Shown here: in pieces, positions 8,250 through 16,370 of the stretch
Numbering within the stretch: position 1 is the first letter of the stretch
Layout: the number at the start of each line of letters is the position of its first letter
NCBI RefSeq assembly: GCF_010233585.1
Contig: NZ_CP045997.1
Coordinates: 7,942,186 to 7,987,862, forward strand
Direction: 5' to 3'
Origin: Spirosoma endbachense
Lineage (GTDB): Bacteria > Bacteroidota > Bacteroidia > Cytophagales > Spirosomataceae
Length of the DNA: 45,677 nt
Notes under the pieces: generated by a model
Databases searched by the model: none
Told to the model about the DNA's origin: nothing
What the model saw: only the letters and a program-made list of their open reading frames with translations
Position numbers and translations under genes: made by a program

Positions 8250-8720
8250 GAATGTCGATCGATAATCTATGTTACTGAATAATAACAAAACGTATGATTG
8301 CTTGGCATCGAATGTAGCCTAGGGAATTGCTTTATTTTGGGCTGGTCAGCTAGTTGAGAAGGACAGCTTGGCGATTTCAGAAATAGGGGCTGTGAACCAC
8401 TTTTGGGATAGATCGTAAAAGCGGTTGATTGATTGAAAGGGGGCAGAAGAGTCTCGTCTGCGGTTCTGTTTGCCTTACGCGTCATTATGTCGTTCGCCTA
8501 ATCAAATCGTTTCAGCGACGGTTCAGGGCCACCCATGCGGGCTGTTGCCATCCGGTTCATACTTAGCTCTACAGTAACGGGTTTTGGGAAATCAGACCGT
8601 GCTATTACCAATTCATAAGGATTTGTGTTCGATTCTGCAAACGCACCCACTCTTGTAAGAAGGGTTTAACACTGATGTTTGAGTCCTAAATGTTGTTGAT
8701 TCATTTACGATAGAGTTATA
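8250..8720. other. intergenic stretch, no gene seen
   Basis: These 471 bp hold only a weak minus-strand frame (8267-8485) with no domain-like features. I see no strong hairpin or repeat. Confidence 0.4.
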
Positions 8721-9125
8721 TTATCTCTTCAACTTAACACCAATGAATAATAGGCCAAAAATAGAAAATAGCCAAAAAAACCAAAAAAATATTTTTGTAT
8801 TATTTGTAACTGTAAAATTAAATTTTCCGGTAAGGCCTGACTCTTTAGAAACCTCATAATAAGTAAAAAGCAAATGGTAAAGAATATAGAATGGAAGTCC
8901 AGCGAAGGCAAAAGTAATGAAAAGTTTATTCGAGTAAATTCCTTGTTTAACAGGAATACCATTATAGTTTCTAACGATTATAATTAAGTTTAGAAATAAG
9001 CTTCCGATGCCAGCACTTAGTTGAATAAGTGCCGAGTACCATGCAGGACTTTTAACAGTTCCCTTCTTAAAATACGCATGATGCATTGAAAAAAATGTGA
9101 AATAATACATGTATATGAATTTCAT
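8721..9125 (-). CDS. AT-rich membrane protein, unknown function
   Basis: This 134-residue protein has three to four hydrophobic segments: about residues 33-52 (IQLSAGIGSLFLNLIIIV), 66-88 (KLFITFAFAGLPFYILYHLLF) and 110-130 (IFFWFFWLFSIFGLLFIGV). It ends in a basic tail, VKLKR. The codons are strongly AT-rich compared with neighbouring genes, suggesting acquired DNA. No family is recognised. Confidence 0.5.
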   Translation of the reverse strand: MKFIYMYYFTFFSMHHAYFKKGTVKSPAWYSALIQLSAGIGSLFLNLIIIVRNYNGIPVKQGIYSNKLFITFAFAGLPFYILYHLLFTYYEVSKESGLTGKFNFTVTNNTKIFFWFFWLFSIFGLLFIGVKLKR

Positions 9126-9251
9126 CGTTTTAACTCAAAAATTTTGTTAGTAAATTAAACGTCCGGTCTTAAACATAGTTCACCATTTTTAATGTTGAGC
9201 CATGTTTAGGAGTTAATGCTTGTTTTTATTATAAATAGCCTTAACCAGAGG

Positions 9252-9347
9252 TTAATACCCATGCTCTTTTAAAAATTCATGCATTTTCCAAGCAAATAGT
9301 ACTGTACCTCCAACAACCAAAACACCTCCATTTAGCCCAAGAATCAT
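9252..9347 (-). CDS. 31-residue single-helix membrane peptide (possible)
   Basis: The peptide runs from MILGLNGGVLVVGG to a charged tail, KMHEFLKEHGY, and has one Gly-rich transmembrane helix. An AGGAG sequence lies 8 bp before the ATG. It follows the small lipoprotein frame at 9394-9477 by 46 bp. Too short for a family call. It could also be the tail of a lost larger gene. Confidence 0.35.
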   Translation of the reverse strand: MILGLNGGVLVVGGTVLFAWKMHEFLKEHGY

Positions 9348-9393
9348 AAGAGCCGCTCCTAAAAAGGCGTTTTGAAATTACTTTCTTACAAGC

Positions 9394-9477
9394 CTATCCT
9401 GTGGTATCTGTAGCCGGACTGGCTTGACGACAGCTCACCAAAGTTAAGGCAAGTATAACCCAGCGTAGCTTAGTCAT
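9394..9477 (-). CDS. 27-residue small lipoprotein, entericidin-like size (possible)
   Basis: The peptide starts MTKLRWVILALTLVSC, a basic start, a hydrophobic core and a lipobox LVSC with Cys at residue 16. Only eleven residues follow. Very small lipoproteins of this design exist as entericidin-like peptides, but no homology is claimed. A TATACAACAA motif lies about 40 bp upstream (9516-9531), as for other genes in this region. Confidence 0.4.
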   Translation of the reverse strand: MTKLRWVILALTLVSCRQASPATDTTG

Positions 9478-9607
9478 ACTAAGGTGAATTTCTCCAATAA
9501 CGCCTTAGACATTTTTTGTTGTATAAATGCGACTAGGTAAAGGAATTATTCATAGTAATTCTTAAAAAAACTAGGTAGGGCTATTTTGAAATAAGTAAAT
9601 ACAGCTG

Positions 9608-10079
9608 GTCACCGTTTCACTATAAAAAATACAACCAGTATGATTGCACCCCCGATAACAAGTTTATATAGGAGACTTGCCAATTGTAGTATTCTTGAAT
9701 GCGAAACCCAATTTTAGGGTACGAATTAATTTGTTGTTTCCATTGATTTAGCTCTTGTAAAGAAGCCGTTTGTACTTTAAAGTCAGGGCTGTCATCTCGA
9801 CTAAAGACGCAAATACTAGACCGGCTTTTCTTATACTTTTTTTAAAGCTTCCGAGGTGAGTCTAATCTCGGCCGTATAGTTAGTAAAGGATAGCTTATCT
9901 TTAACCACCGTAATCTGAGCTACTTCCTGAGCTTTTAAGAGGGTATACATATAGGCTGAACTAACGACCGGACCGCCACCCTCAGCGGCTAACAAACAAA
10001 GTAGAGAAGGAATCAATAAAGCAATAAACCACCCTCGATACTGGTGACTAACAAACGGTAAACGGGAGAAAATATCCAT
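9608..10079 (-). pseudogene. frameshifted gene resembling the FtsH extracytoplasmic domain
   Basis: The intact first part (10079 to 9831, 82 residues) has a transmembrane helix (GWFIALLIPSLLCLLA) and then a domain starting YTLLKAQEVAQITVVKDKLS. That resembles the periplasmic N-domain of FtsH, where a helix is followed by a 'v..v.v..~...~T' strand pair. It stops right after a run of seven A residues. A second frame continues at once (SRDDSPDFKVQTASLQELNQ), and a third ends in a helix (LVIGGAIILVVFFIVKR, stop at 9608). Two shifts are needed to join them, so the gene looks decayed. The FtsH resemblance is weak. Confidence 0.4.
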
Positions 10080-10112
10080 ACCAATCGAAAAAAATATATA
10101 CGTGAAAAGCGG

Positions 10113-10640
10113 TTAAGTAGTCTGCTTCTTTTTTAGTGAAAAGTTGAGCTTTCCACGTCTAAAATGGACGGAGCGAGAGCCCCCATGATCGTCCTGAAAA
10201 CGTATATCAAACCTACCCTTAAATGAACCAGTAGCCGAATCATAACAGGTAACCTGGAGCCATCCCTTAGCCTGTTTATATACTCTTGTCTTGATTCGTT
10301 CAATTCCAGTCGCTAAGTAGCTACTGACAATAGTTGTGCTGCCTAATGAATCGGAGTTGGACGAAGAAACTAAATAACGACCTGCCTGAAGGGGAATATT
10401 GCCAATAAGAAGCGTTTGGGTTTGAACACATTGTGCTTTGCAGCCGGTTATCCTACCAGTCGGTTTCTTGGCTAATTCAGGGTGTGGAAGATCAGTAGAG
10501 AAAATTAAGCCGAGTTTATTCCCATCATACACGTTAGGACTACCATTCGAAAAAGAAGCAAACCAAGCCGATCGGTTGAGTGAGGCTCTAACAGGGAAAG
10601 AAGTGGAACAGGATGCACACATGATCAGCAGAATGCTCAA
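10113..10640 (-). CDS. putative lipoprotein, start unclear
   Basis: About 175 residues. The N-terminus is SILLIMCASCSTSFP, a lipoprotein signal with an LIMC lipobox, but the only in-frame start in the hydrophobic part is a TTG at 10640, which gives too short a signal. The frame stays open upstream (…EKWTAIRISLS), yet the nearest ATG (10662) is out of frame, so the start may have been damaged by a one-base change. The body is beta-rich and ends SVHFRRGKLNFSLKKK. No family is recognised. An exact copy of the 17-bp motif lies just upstream (10667-10683). Confidence 0.45.
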   Translation of the reverse strand: MSILLIMCASCSTSFPVRASLNRSAWFASFSNGSPNVYDGNKLGLIFSTDLPHPELAKKPTGRITGCKAQCVQTQTLLIGNIPLQAGRYLVSSSNSDSLGSTTIVSSYLATGIERIKTRVYKQAKGWLQVTCYDSATGSFKGRFDIRFQDDHGGSRSVHFRRGKLNFSLKKKQTT

Positions 10641-10666
10641 ACTTATTCTTATAGCCGTCCATTTTT

Positions 10667-10683
10667 CTGTTGTATAATCACGT
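10667..10683 (-). promoter_or_regulatory. ACGTGATTATACAACAG motif (exact copy 2)
   Basis: Identical over 17 bp to 4686-4702 on the same strand. It lies 27 bp before the TTG start of the lipoprotein gene and 5 bp before an out-of-frame ATG. Confidence 0.5.
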
Positions 10684-10727
10684 ATGTGTAAAGTAAGACA
10701 GATTTTGCCACTTCAACCTCAGCTCAA

Positions 10728-11321
10728 TTAGAAGCTAGCCTGGCTTTCCAACTCATCGGCCTCCTGGTGTAAATAGCATCTGATTTCGTTATCCTCTTCC
10801 ACGAGTAGTTGTTGGTGAAGGGTTAGATAGCGCGCTTTTCGGGTCGAAAACGTATCGCTGGTCATAAACTCGGCCAACCAGTGACTCATATCCAGCAAAT
10901 CGGTTTGCTGATGCGTATAGGGGAAATGCGCCGTGAACCCAAGTTGAGCCATGGTTGACCACTCGTATTTGGGCAGCGGTTGAAGAGGCTGGCCGAAGAA
11001 CTTATCCAGTACATACGTGTTGGCACAAAAGGTTTGCCAGACCTTCACTTTCGCTTCAGCAAGTTTACCCGCCTTAAAGAGTAGGATTGCCCACTCAAAC
11101 AGGAAATCGGGAAAGCCAATGTCATCGGGAAACGTTTTGGCAAACCAGCGGAGGTAAGTAAGTCCTCCTTGATAATCGGCTAGCTGGATATAGTAGCGGG
11201 TGGGTAAATAGCGCAGGCCTCGGGAATCATCGTAGCCACCAAATTTTCGTTTCTCGGCGGCTAAGACTCGTTTGACATCAGCAATCTTTTTTTCCAGCCG
11301 TTGTCTTTGTTTGGGTGTCAT
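10728..11321 (-). CDS. conserved hypothetical protein of Bacteroidota
   Basis: This soluble 197-residue, helix-rich protein has no signal peptide. It opens with a charged coil (PKQRQRLEKKIADVKRVLAA). Next come a GGYDDSRGLRYLPTRYY motif and a pair of helical-repeat-like units (YQGGLTYLRWFAKTFPDDIG, FLFEWAILLFKAGKLAEAKV). I have seen this architecture in uncharacterised Bacteroidota proteins of the same length. A TPR-like scaffold is likely, but no activity is known. Confidence 0.5.
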   Translation of the reverse strand: MTPKQRQRLEKKIADVKRVLAAEKRKFGGYDDSRGLRYLPTRYYIQLADYQGGLTYLRWFAKTFPDDIGFPDFLFEWAILLFKAGKLAEAKVKVWQTFCANTYVLDKFFGQPLQPLPKYEWSTMAQLGFTAHFPYTHQQTDLLDMSHWLAEFMTSDTFSTRKARYLTLHQQLLVEEDNEIRCYLHQEADELESQASF

Positions 11322-11629
11322 GGCTAGCAGATGTAGTCGTCACTACAATTTAAGTCCAAAGACTAGCTGGCCAGTAAAGTAACCATAGCCAGCCACGCAA
11401 AAAACGATCATAGAAAATCCCTATCCAAACGATGATCGATTCCCAAAAATAGCCTTACAATCAGTAAACGAATCGAACAATTTTTAGATTAGATCAGTAC
11501 TCAATTTATTAGCTACTTAACATTGAAAAATACTATTTCTACTAAGCCTGACTTATTGGCCTCAATTTATCTACTTCTTCTAATAGTACAAAATGATAGA
11601 TTGTAGCCCTATTAGCTTATTCCCTTACT
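11322..11629. other. intergenic stretch, nothing seen
   Basis: 308 AT-rich bp between a minus-strand gene start and the long hairpin at 11630. No ORF, repeat or RNA is recognised. It may hold the promoter of the minus-strand gene. Confidence 0.4.
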
Positions 11630-11686
11630 AATTTACGGATTAACCAGGGGCTCCATTGCCGGGAGCCCCTGGTTAATCCGTAAATT
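11630..11686. terminator. 25-bp perfect hairpin overlapping a stop codon
   Basis: The arms 11630-11654 and 11662-11686 are perfect 25-bp reverse complements around a 7-base loop. The stop codon of the minus-strand small gene (at 11673) lies inside the right arm. It is probably a strong terminator, but the stem is longer than usual and the T-run is weak. Its place near a recombinase gene also allows another role. Confidence 0.5.
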
Positions 11687-11912
11687 TAAGGGGAGTGACG
11701 AATCGCCATCCGGACTCGGGATTGTTGCGCTCAAACATGATGTTGAAGGCGAACACGGTATTTTCTGACTGAATCTCAGTCAGCTTGTGTCCCTGTGGCT
11801 GATCCTGATTAAGGGGCTTATGCAAGGCTACTTTGTAGCGGGTGCTTCGGATACTCATTTGGTTAAGTCGCTGAGTTAATTCCTGGGTAAAGCGTAAGGA
11901 TATGGAATGCAT
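11673..11912 (-). CDS. 79-residue protein of unknown function
   Basis: The sequence starts MHSISLRFTQELTQRLNQ, and the C-terminal half has alternating hydrophobic positions (ENTVFAFNIMFERN, GWRFVTPLKF). No signal or domain is recognised. It is divergent from the recombinase gene. Both this gene and the 59-residue ORF at 13200 begin with a helix of the type 'LSLRF..EL...L', which suggests two small proteins linked with the recombinase. That is a guess. Confidence 0.4.
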   Translation of the reverse strand: MHSISLRFTQELTQRLNQMSIRSTRYKVALHKPLNQDQPQGHKLTEIQSENTVFAFNIMFERNNPESGWRFVTPLKFTD

Positions 11913-12023
11913 GCGTATTCCTTGATTGACGATTTCGTATATCTCTACAACGGGGGATAGCGCTGCTCAAGTCTTCCCATTTAATGTGATTTACTCAAAC
12001 AAACTGAAACTATAAAATTAGTA

Positions 12024-12052
12024 ACTCGTGATAATATTGAATTATCACGAGT
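12024..12052. repeat. inverted repeat, candidate recombinase core site
   Basis: ACTCGTGATAAT (12024-12035) and ATTATCACGAGT (12041-12052) are perfect 12-bp inverted arms around ATTGA. Taken as 11-bp arms with a 7-bp centre, this matches the layout of tyrosine-recombinase crossover sites. It lies 87 bp before the recombinase start. A second pair, TCAAACAAA / TTTGTTTGA (11994-12002 and 12091-12099), brackets it. Confidence 0.45.
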
Positions 12053-12138
12053 AATCCTATATTTGTCAAAACAAGCACATTTTGATAAAATTTGTTTGAA
12101 ACTGAATTGACTCAAGCTATCGTTTCCTTTTCCAACTT

Positions 12139-13122
12139 ATGAGCCTACCCGACAGTCCCCTTCAAGTCGTAACGATCATTCCAGTTTCTGAACAAAGCTT
12201 GTCGTTACGGATCGATGAACAGATTCATCAGGAAGCCCGGGAGTATTTGCGGGCGGGCCTGCAAGGTTCCCCCAATTCGCACCGGGCGTTTAGCACCGAC
12301 CTCAAGCAGTATTCAGCCTGGTGCCAACAGAATGGGTACGAACCAACGCCCTTGTCGGCGGTTGCCTTAGTCGAATATGTTACCTTCCTGGGACGCTCGC
12401 GTTCCTTCTTCACTATCCAGCGCCACCTGGCCAGTATTGCCAAACTTCATCGCCAGCATCGAGTCGACTCGCCGACCACCGACGAGCAGTTCAAGGTCTT
12501 TATGAAAGGCTTTAAGCTCAAAAAGACTGTGCGCCAAAAACAGGCGCCTGACTTTTCCCTCAAGCAGTTCCGCCAGGCAATAGACGCCTTACCTCACACA
12601 CCAACCGGTTTACGCAACCGGGCTATTCTGCTGTTGGGCTTCACCGGGGCTTTTCGTCGCAGTGAATTAGCCCAATTGGATGTCAATCATATTTTGATTG
12701 ATGATGCCGGTATGGTGATCCGGCTAGACCGCTCCAAAACCAATCAATTCGGAGAAGTCGAAGAAAAAGCGGTTACGTATGCCAGTGAAGTGGAGTATTG
12801 CCCCATTGGAGCTCTTCAAGCCTGGCTAGCGGTGGTAGGTCGGCATGACGGCCCTTTATTTGTGCGGATCCGAAAAGGGGAGCGAGTCACCCAGGAGCGT
12901 CTTTCCGATGAGTGGGTGAACGTATTAGTTCAGCACCAATTGGGCGAATCCTTTACGGCTCACTCGCTACGGGCCAGTTTTGTTACCATTGCTAAAGCTA
13001 ACGGAGCGGATGATCTGGAGGTGATGAATCAAACTAAACATCGAACCACGACGATGATCCAGCGGTATGATCGGCGTCGCAATATTCGTAAGCATAATGC
13101 CTCGGGTAAACTAGGCCTTTAA
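12139..13122 (+). CDS. tyrosine site-specific recombinase (integrase family)
   Basis: This 327-residue protein has an N-terminal SAM-like core-binding domain (about 25-125) with SHRAFSTDLKQYSAWCQQ. The C-terminal catalytic domain has all main active-site residues visible: Arg173 in TGAFRRSEL, His275 and Arg278 in HSLRAS, His301 in TKHRTT, and the nucleophile Tyr310 in IQRYDRR. It cuts and rejoins DNA at a short inverted core site. No excisionase or phage genes adjoin it, so it is a solitary recombinase. A perfect inverted repeat just upstream (12024-12052) is a candidate site. Confidence 0.9.
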   Translation: MSLPDSPLQVVTIIPVSEQSLSLRIDEQIHQEAREYLRAGLQGSPNSHRAFSTDLKQYSAWCQQNGYEPTPLSAVALVEYVTFLGRSRSFFTIQRHLASIAKLHRQHRVDSPTTDEQFKVFMKGFKLKKTVRQKQAPDFSLKQFRQAIDALPHTPTGLRNRAILLLGFTGAFRRSELAQLDVNHILIDDAGMVIRLDRSKTNQFGEVEEKAVTYASEVEYCPIGALQAWLAVVGRHDGPLFVRIRKGERVTQERLSDEWVNVLVQHQLGESFTAHSLRASFVTIAKANGADDLEVMNQTKHRTTTMIQRYDRRRNIRKHNASGKLGL

Positions 13123-13199
13123 CAACGGGGTGGATTGAGTAGGTATAGCCCTTGGCCTCAATGCTTATTACAGAAAATCCTTAAACTAGCTTATTAAGT

Positions 13200-13379
13200 A
13201 TGGCCGTTAAGCAGATCGAATTATCGCTAAAATTAAGTATTGAAGTTGACCAGGCGTTGCTGGATAAACTGACTCAGGGCTTAGCTGAGCAATATGTACG
13301 GATGATCGTTGAGGAGTTGAATCGGGATGGAGCCGATGTCGATCGTACCTCCTATAGAATTAGTTATGGCAAAGGGTAA
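13200..13379 (+). CDS. 59-residue protein of unknown function
   Basis: The sequence starts MAVKQIELSLKLSIEVDQAL, continues with a helix (LLDKLTQGLAEQYVRMIVEE), and ends YRISYGKG. It is 78 bp after the recombinase on the same strand. It is acidic and soluble, with no signal peptide. No family is recognised. Coding is supported by an intact frame and a normal codon pattern. Confidence 0.4.
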   Translation: MAVKQIELSLKLSIEVDQALLDKLTQGLAEQYVRMIVEELNRDGADVDRTSYRISYGKG

Positions 13380-13676
13380 GCTTATCGCCTTTGCCCAATA
13401 TAGTTTTTTTGGGCAGGGGCGGAGGGAACACGAAGTAACAAAACTCTAAACGAAACGGGATAAAAGCCGTGTCTCACAAACTCAGCTTGAATGTGAGATT
13501 TTGCGTTTGATTGGTGAGACGGCATTTTGAGACTAGGGCCCTAAGTTTGGCTATACGAGACTATAGTCGTGCTCAAAATGGGGGGGTTTGTGAATCATCA
13601 ACAAGCTGTAAAAACCCCGATGGTATTCACTCCAAGTTGATGCCATCAGGGATTTTATCATTATCATAGAGGCCCT
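13380..13676. other. intergenic region with degenerate repeats and a terminator
   Basis: AAAAGCCGTGTCTCAC (near 13460) and GTGAGACGGCATTTT (near 13515) form an imperfect inverted pair that may be an IS remnant. A hairpin at 13610-13656 (CCCCGATGG / CCATCAGGG, 8 of 9 pairs) with flanking A and T runs is probably the terminator of the minus-strand permease gene. Confidence 0.4.
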
Positions 13677-16367
13677 TTATTCAGATCGTAAACTCTTCAC
13701 CGGATTTACCAAAGCCGCTTTGATGCTCTGAAAACTAACTGTTAGCAACGCAATACCGACGACCAGCCCTCCTGCCAGGGCAAACATCCACCAAGCCAAC
13801 TCGACGTGGTAAGCAAATGTCTGTAACCACGTATGCATCGCCCACCACGCCAGTGGAGAGGCAAGGACGATGGCTACCCCGACTAATTTCATGAAGTCGC
13901 CGGAAAGTAAGGCTACAATACTGCCAATGCTGGCTCCCATCACTTTCCGTACACCAATTTCTTTGGTCCGTTGCTCGGCCATAAACATAGCCAGTCCAAA
14001 AAGACCTAAACAGGCGATCACAATCGCAATCAGCGCGAAATAGCGGGTTAGCTTGCCCACCAACGTCTCACTTTTGTACAATCTTTCAAAGCTTTCATCA
14101 GCAAATGTATAGGTAAAGGGATAAGCGGGATTGAACTGCTTTGTCAGTTGTTCCAGGCTGGCCAGGGCCCGTTCTGTCTGGCCAGCCTGGGTGCGCATTA
14201 TCAGCATCGTGTTCGTGGTGGCCAAGGGCATTACCAGTGGCTCAATGGCCACACGCACAGAATTTAGGTGGAAGTTTTTGACGACACCAACAATCGTTCC
14301 GTGTACATCTTCCAGGGAAAATTCCTGTCCAATAGGATGCTTAATACCCATACGCCGAGCGGCTTCTTCGTTGATAATATAGTTCGTGCTATCGGCCGGA
14401 AATGCTTTTGAAAACTCCCGTCCGGCCAGCAACCGAATGTTCATGGTTTTGACAAAATCATAGCTAACCGGCAGGACAAAAAACAGGGTATTATCAGTCT
14501 GGAGTTTGGTCCGCCAGGACACGCCCGTCGTGGAGTTGCCTGTATATAATGGATCTTCGGCTGCCGACGACACGGATTGAATGCCCGAAGCCTGCAATAA
14601 GGCTTGTCGGAATGGTTCGAAATGCTTGGTTAGTTCGCCATCTACCCGCATGTAAATGACGTTCCCCCGGTCGATACCGAGGTTTTTCGTGCGGATAAAG
14701 TGCATCTGCCGACTGATCACCAGCGTACCGATAATTAATAGCAAGGACAGGGTAAATTGAAACACGACCAGTCCTTGTCGCAGCAGTACAGCACCTGTTT
14801 TAAAGCGCAATAAGGCAGTCGAACTATTGGCTTTAAGCACCTTTACGGGTTGAAGCGACGACAGGAAAAAGGCAGGATAGATGCCCGCCAGCAGACCGGT
14901 TATGAGAGCCAAGCCCAACAACCCAGCCCAGAAAAAGGGGTTGGCGTAGGGAATAGCCATTTGTTTCTCGGTTAACTGGTTAAATAAGGGAATCAGGCAT
15001 TGAACCAGCGTTAACGCAATCAGGGATGATAAGAAGGTCAGCAACACAGCCTCGCCGGTAAATTGCCCAATCAGATAAGTCCGTTCGGCACCGATAACCT
15101 TACGAATACCGACTTCTTTGGCTCGCTTCGCTGAGCGAGCCGTGGCCAGGTTCATAAAATTAATACAGGCGATCAAGAGCAGAAAAACGGCTACGATTGT
15201 GAACAGCCGAACGTATTCGATACGTCCCCCATCGGGCTGACCATTCGTGAATTTCGAATGGAGATATGTATCCTCGAACCGAAACATAACCGTAGTCACC
15301 TTCGTCAGATCTGCATCGTGACGATGGATAAAATCCAGCATTTTTACGTTGAGAGCCGCTACATCCGTGTTTGGGCGTAGTAACGCAAAGGTTCGCCAGC
15401 CGTTCATGGACCACCGAGGTGTCCCGGATTTTTGTTTGATGTAGGGTTCTGACGGTAGAACAAAGTCGAACTTCAGCGACGAGTTCGCCGGGATGTCCTG
15501 GAATACACCGGTTACTTGTCGGTCGTCTTGATTGCCGACCCGAACTGAGCGTCCGACAACATCGGTTCGTCCAAAGAGTTTTCGAGCTACTGCTTCGGAA
15601 ATGACTAGCGACGATGGGCCAACTAGTGCTGTTTGGGGGTTCCCCTGCACCATCGGAAATGAAAAAATCCGAAACAAATCTGGACTGGCATAACAACCCC
15701 GCTGTCGATACGAATTCGTACCTACCGCTAAGAGGAGCATAGTTCCCGGGGTCATATGCACACTACGTTCCACTTCGGGCAATTCGGCCACCAACGCTGG
15801 AGCTAGCAAATGGGGCGTTGTGGGCGTTGTATTCAGGTCGTTCCCAGTTGTTTGTTGATTCTCATACAACTGATACAGATGTGATCCATTGGCGTGAAAG
15901 TGGTCGATGGTACGTTCGTCTTGCACCCACAACAGAATCAGTAGGCTGCTAGCTATGCCTAATACCAACCCCAGAATGTTAATGGCCGAAAAGGATTTGT
16001 GGCGAATGAGGTTGCGCCAGGCGATTTTGAGATAGTTTCGGATCATGTCAGGATTAATTAGTGGTGGCGAGGGGTGTTCAGGAGTAAAGAAAGAGTGGGG
16101 GGTAGCATGTCGCTTCAGGAAGAAATCCCTCGGCCAGTGGGTCAGCCTGGCCAATCGACGCCGTAGGTAATAGGGCCGAATGACTTTCAGGGCTTCCAGG
16201 CCATACCACCAACGAGCCCGCCGGAGGCCGACTTGGTCAAGCCGCTGGGCAAACTGCTCCTGCAGATCCCCCTGCAACTCTTCCAGCAGCTCAGCGGGCG
16301 TCAACCAGCCGAGCAGGCGGTCCGCCCATGGGGGCGTCCTCAGTGGGTTGGGAGAAGGCTTGTCCAT
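13677..16367 (-). CDS. FtsX/MacB-type ABC transporter permease with prefix domain
   Basis: This 896-residue inner-membrane protein starts with an N-terminal 'permease prefix domain' (about residues 10-75, PPWADRLLGWLTPAELLEEL), then an amphipathic stretch. Two repeats follow, each of a helix, a large MacB-type periplasmic domain and an FtsX three-helix core. First-repeat marks are AWRNLIRHKSFSAINILGL and AKRAKEVGIRKVIGAERTYL. Second-repeat marks are FALIAIVIACLGLFGLAMFM and RTKEIGVRKVMGASIGSIV. The paired 'E-[VI]-G-[IV]-R-K-V-[IM]-G-A' motifs identify the family. It is likely an exporter or mechanotransmission permease. No ATPase gene is present here. It starts 3 bp after the PadR gene. Confidence 0.85.
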   Translation of the reverse strand: MDKPSPNPLRTPPWADRLLGWLTPAELLEELQGDLQEQFAQRLDQVGLRRARWWYGLEALKVIRPYYLRRRLARLTHWPRDFFLKRHATPHSFFTPEHPSPPLINPDMIRNYLKIAWRNLIRHKSFSAINILGLVLGIASSLLILLWVQDERTIDHFHANGSHLYQLYENQQTTGNDLNTTPTTPHLLAPALVAELPEVERSVHMTPGTMLLLAVGTNSYRQRGCYASPDLFRIFSFPMVQGNPQTALVGPSSLVISEAVARKLFGRTDVVGRSVRVGNQDDRQVTGVFQDIPANSSLKFDFVLPSEPYIKQKSGTPRWSMNGWRTFALLRPNTDVAALNVKMLDFIHRHDADLTKVTTVMFRFEDTYLHSKFTNGQPDGGRIEYVRLFTIVAVFLLLIACINFMNLATARSAKRAKEVGIRKVIGAERTYLIGQFTGEAVLLTFLSSLIALTLVQCLIPLFNQLTEKQMAIPYANPFFWAGLLGLALITGLLAGIYPAFFLSSLQPVKVLKANSSTALLRFKTGAVLLRQGLVVFQFTLSLLLIIGTLVISRQMHFIRTKNLGIDRGNVIYMRVDGELTKHFEPFRQALLQASGIQSVSSAAEDPLYTGNSTTGVSWRTKLQTDNTLFFVLPVSYDFVKTMNIRLLAGREFSKAFPADSTNYIINEEAARRMGIKHPIGQEFSLEDVHGTIVGVVKNFHLNSVRVAIEPLVMPLATTNTMLIMRTQAGQTERALASLEQLTKQFNPAYPFTYTFADESFERLYKSETLVGKLTRYFALIAIVIACLGLFGLAMFMAEQRTKEIGVRKVMGASIGSIVALLSGDFMKLVGVAIVLASPLAWWAMHTWLQTFAYHVELAWWMFALAGGLVVGIALLTVSFQSIKAALVNPVKSLRSE

Positions 16368-16370
16368 GGC

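Noticed and set aside
11630..11686. attC-type integron recombination site
   Set aside because: The recombinase lacks any sign I could see of the IntI-specific patch, the core bases do not fit the attC consensus, and the hairpin has no mismatches; a terminator is simpler.
12228..12515. Frames inside the recombinase gene
   Set aside because: Overlap a gene with all catalytic residues in place; shadows.
15160..15696. 178-codon frame inside the ABC permease gene
   Set aside because: Same strand but another frame of a clear permease; no domain features.
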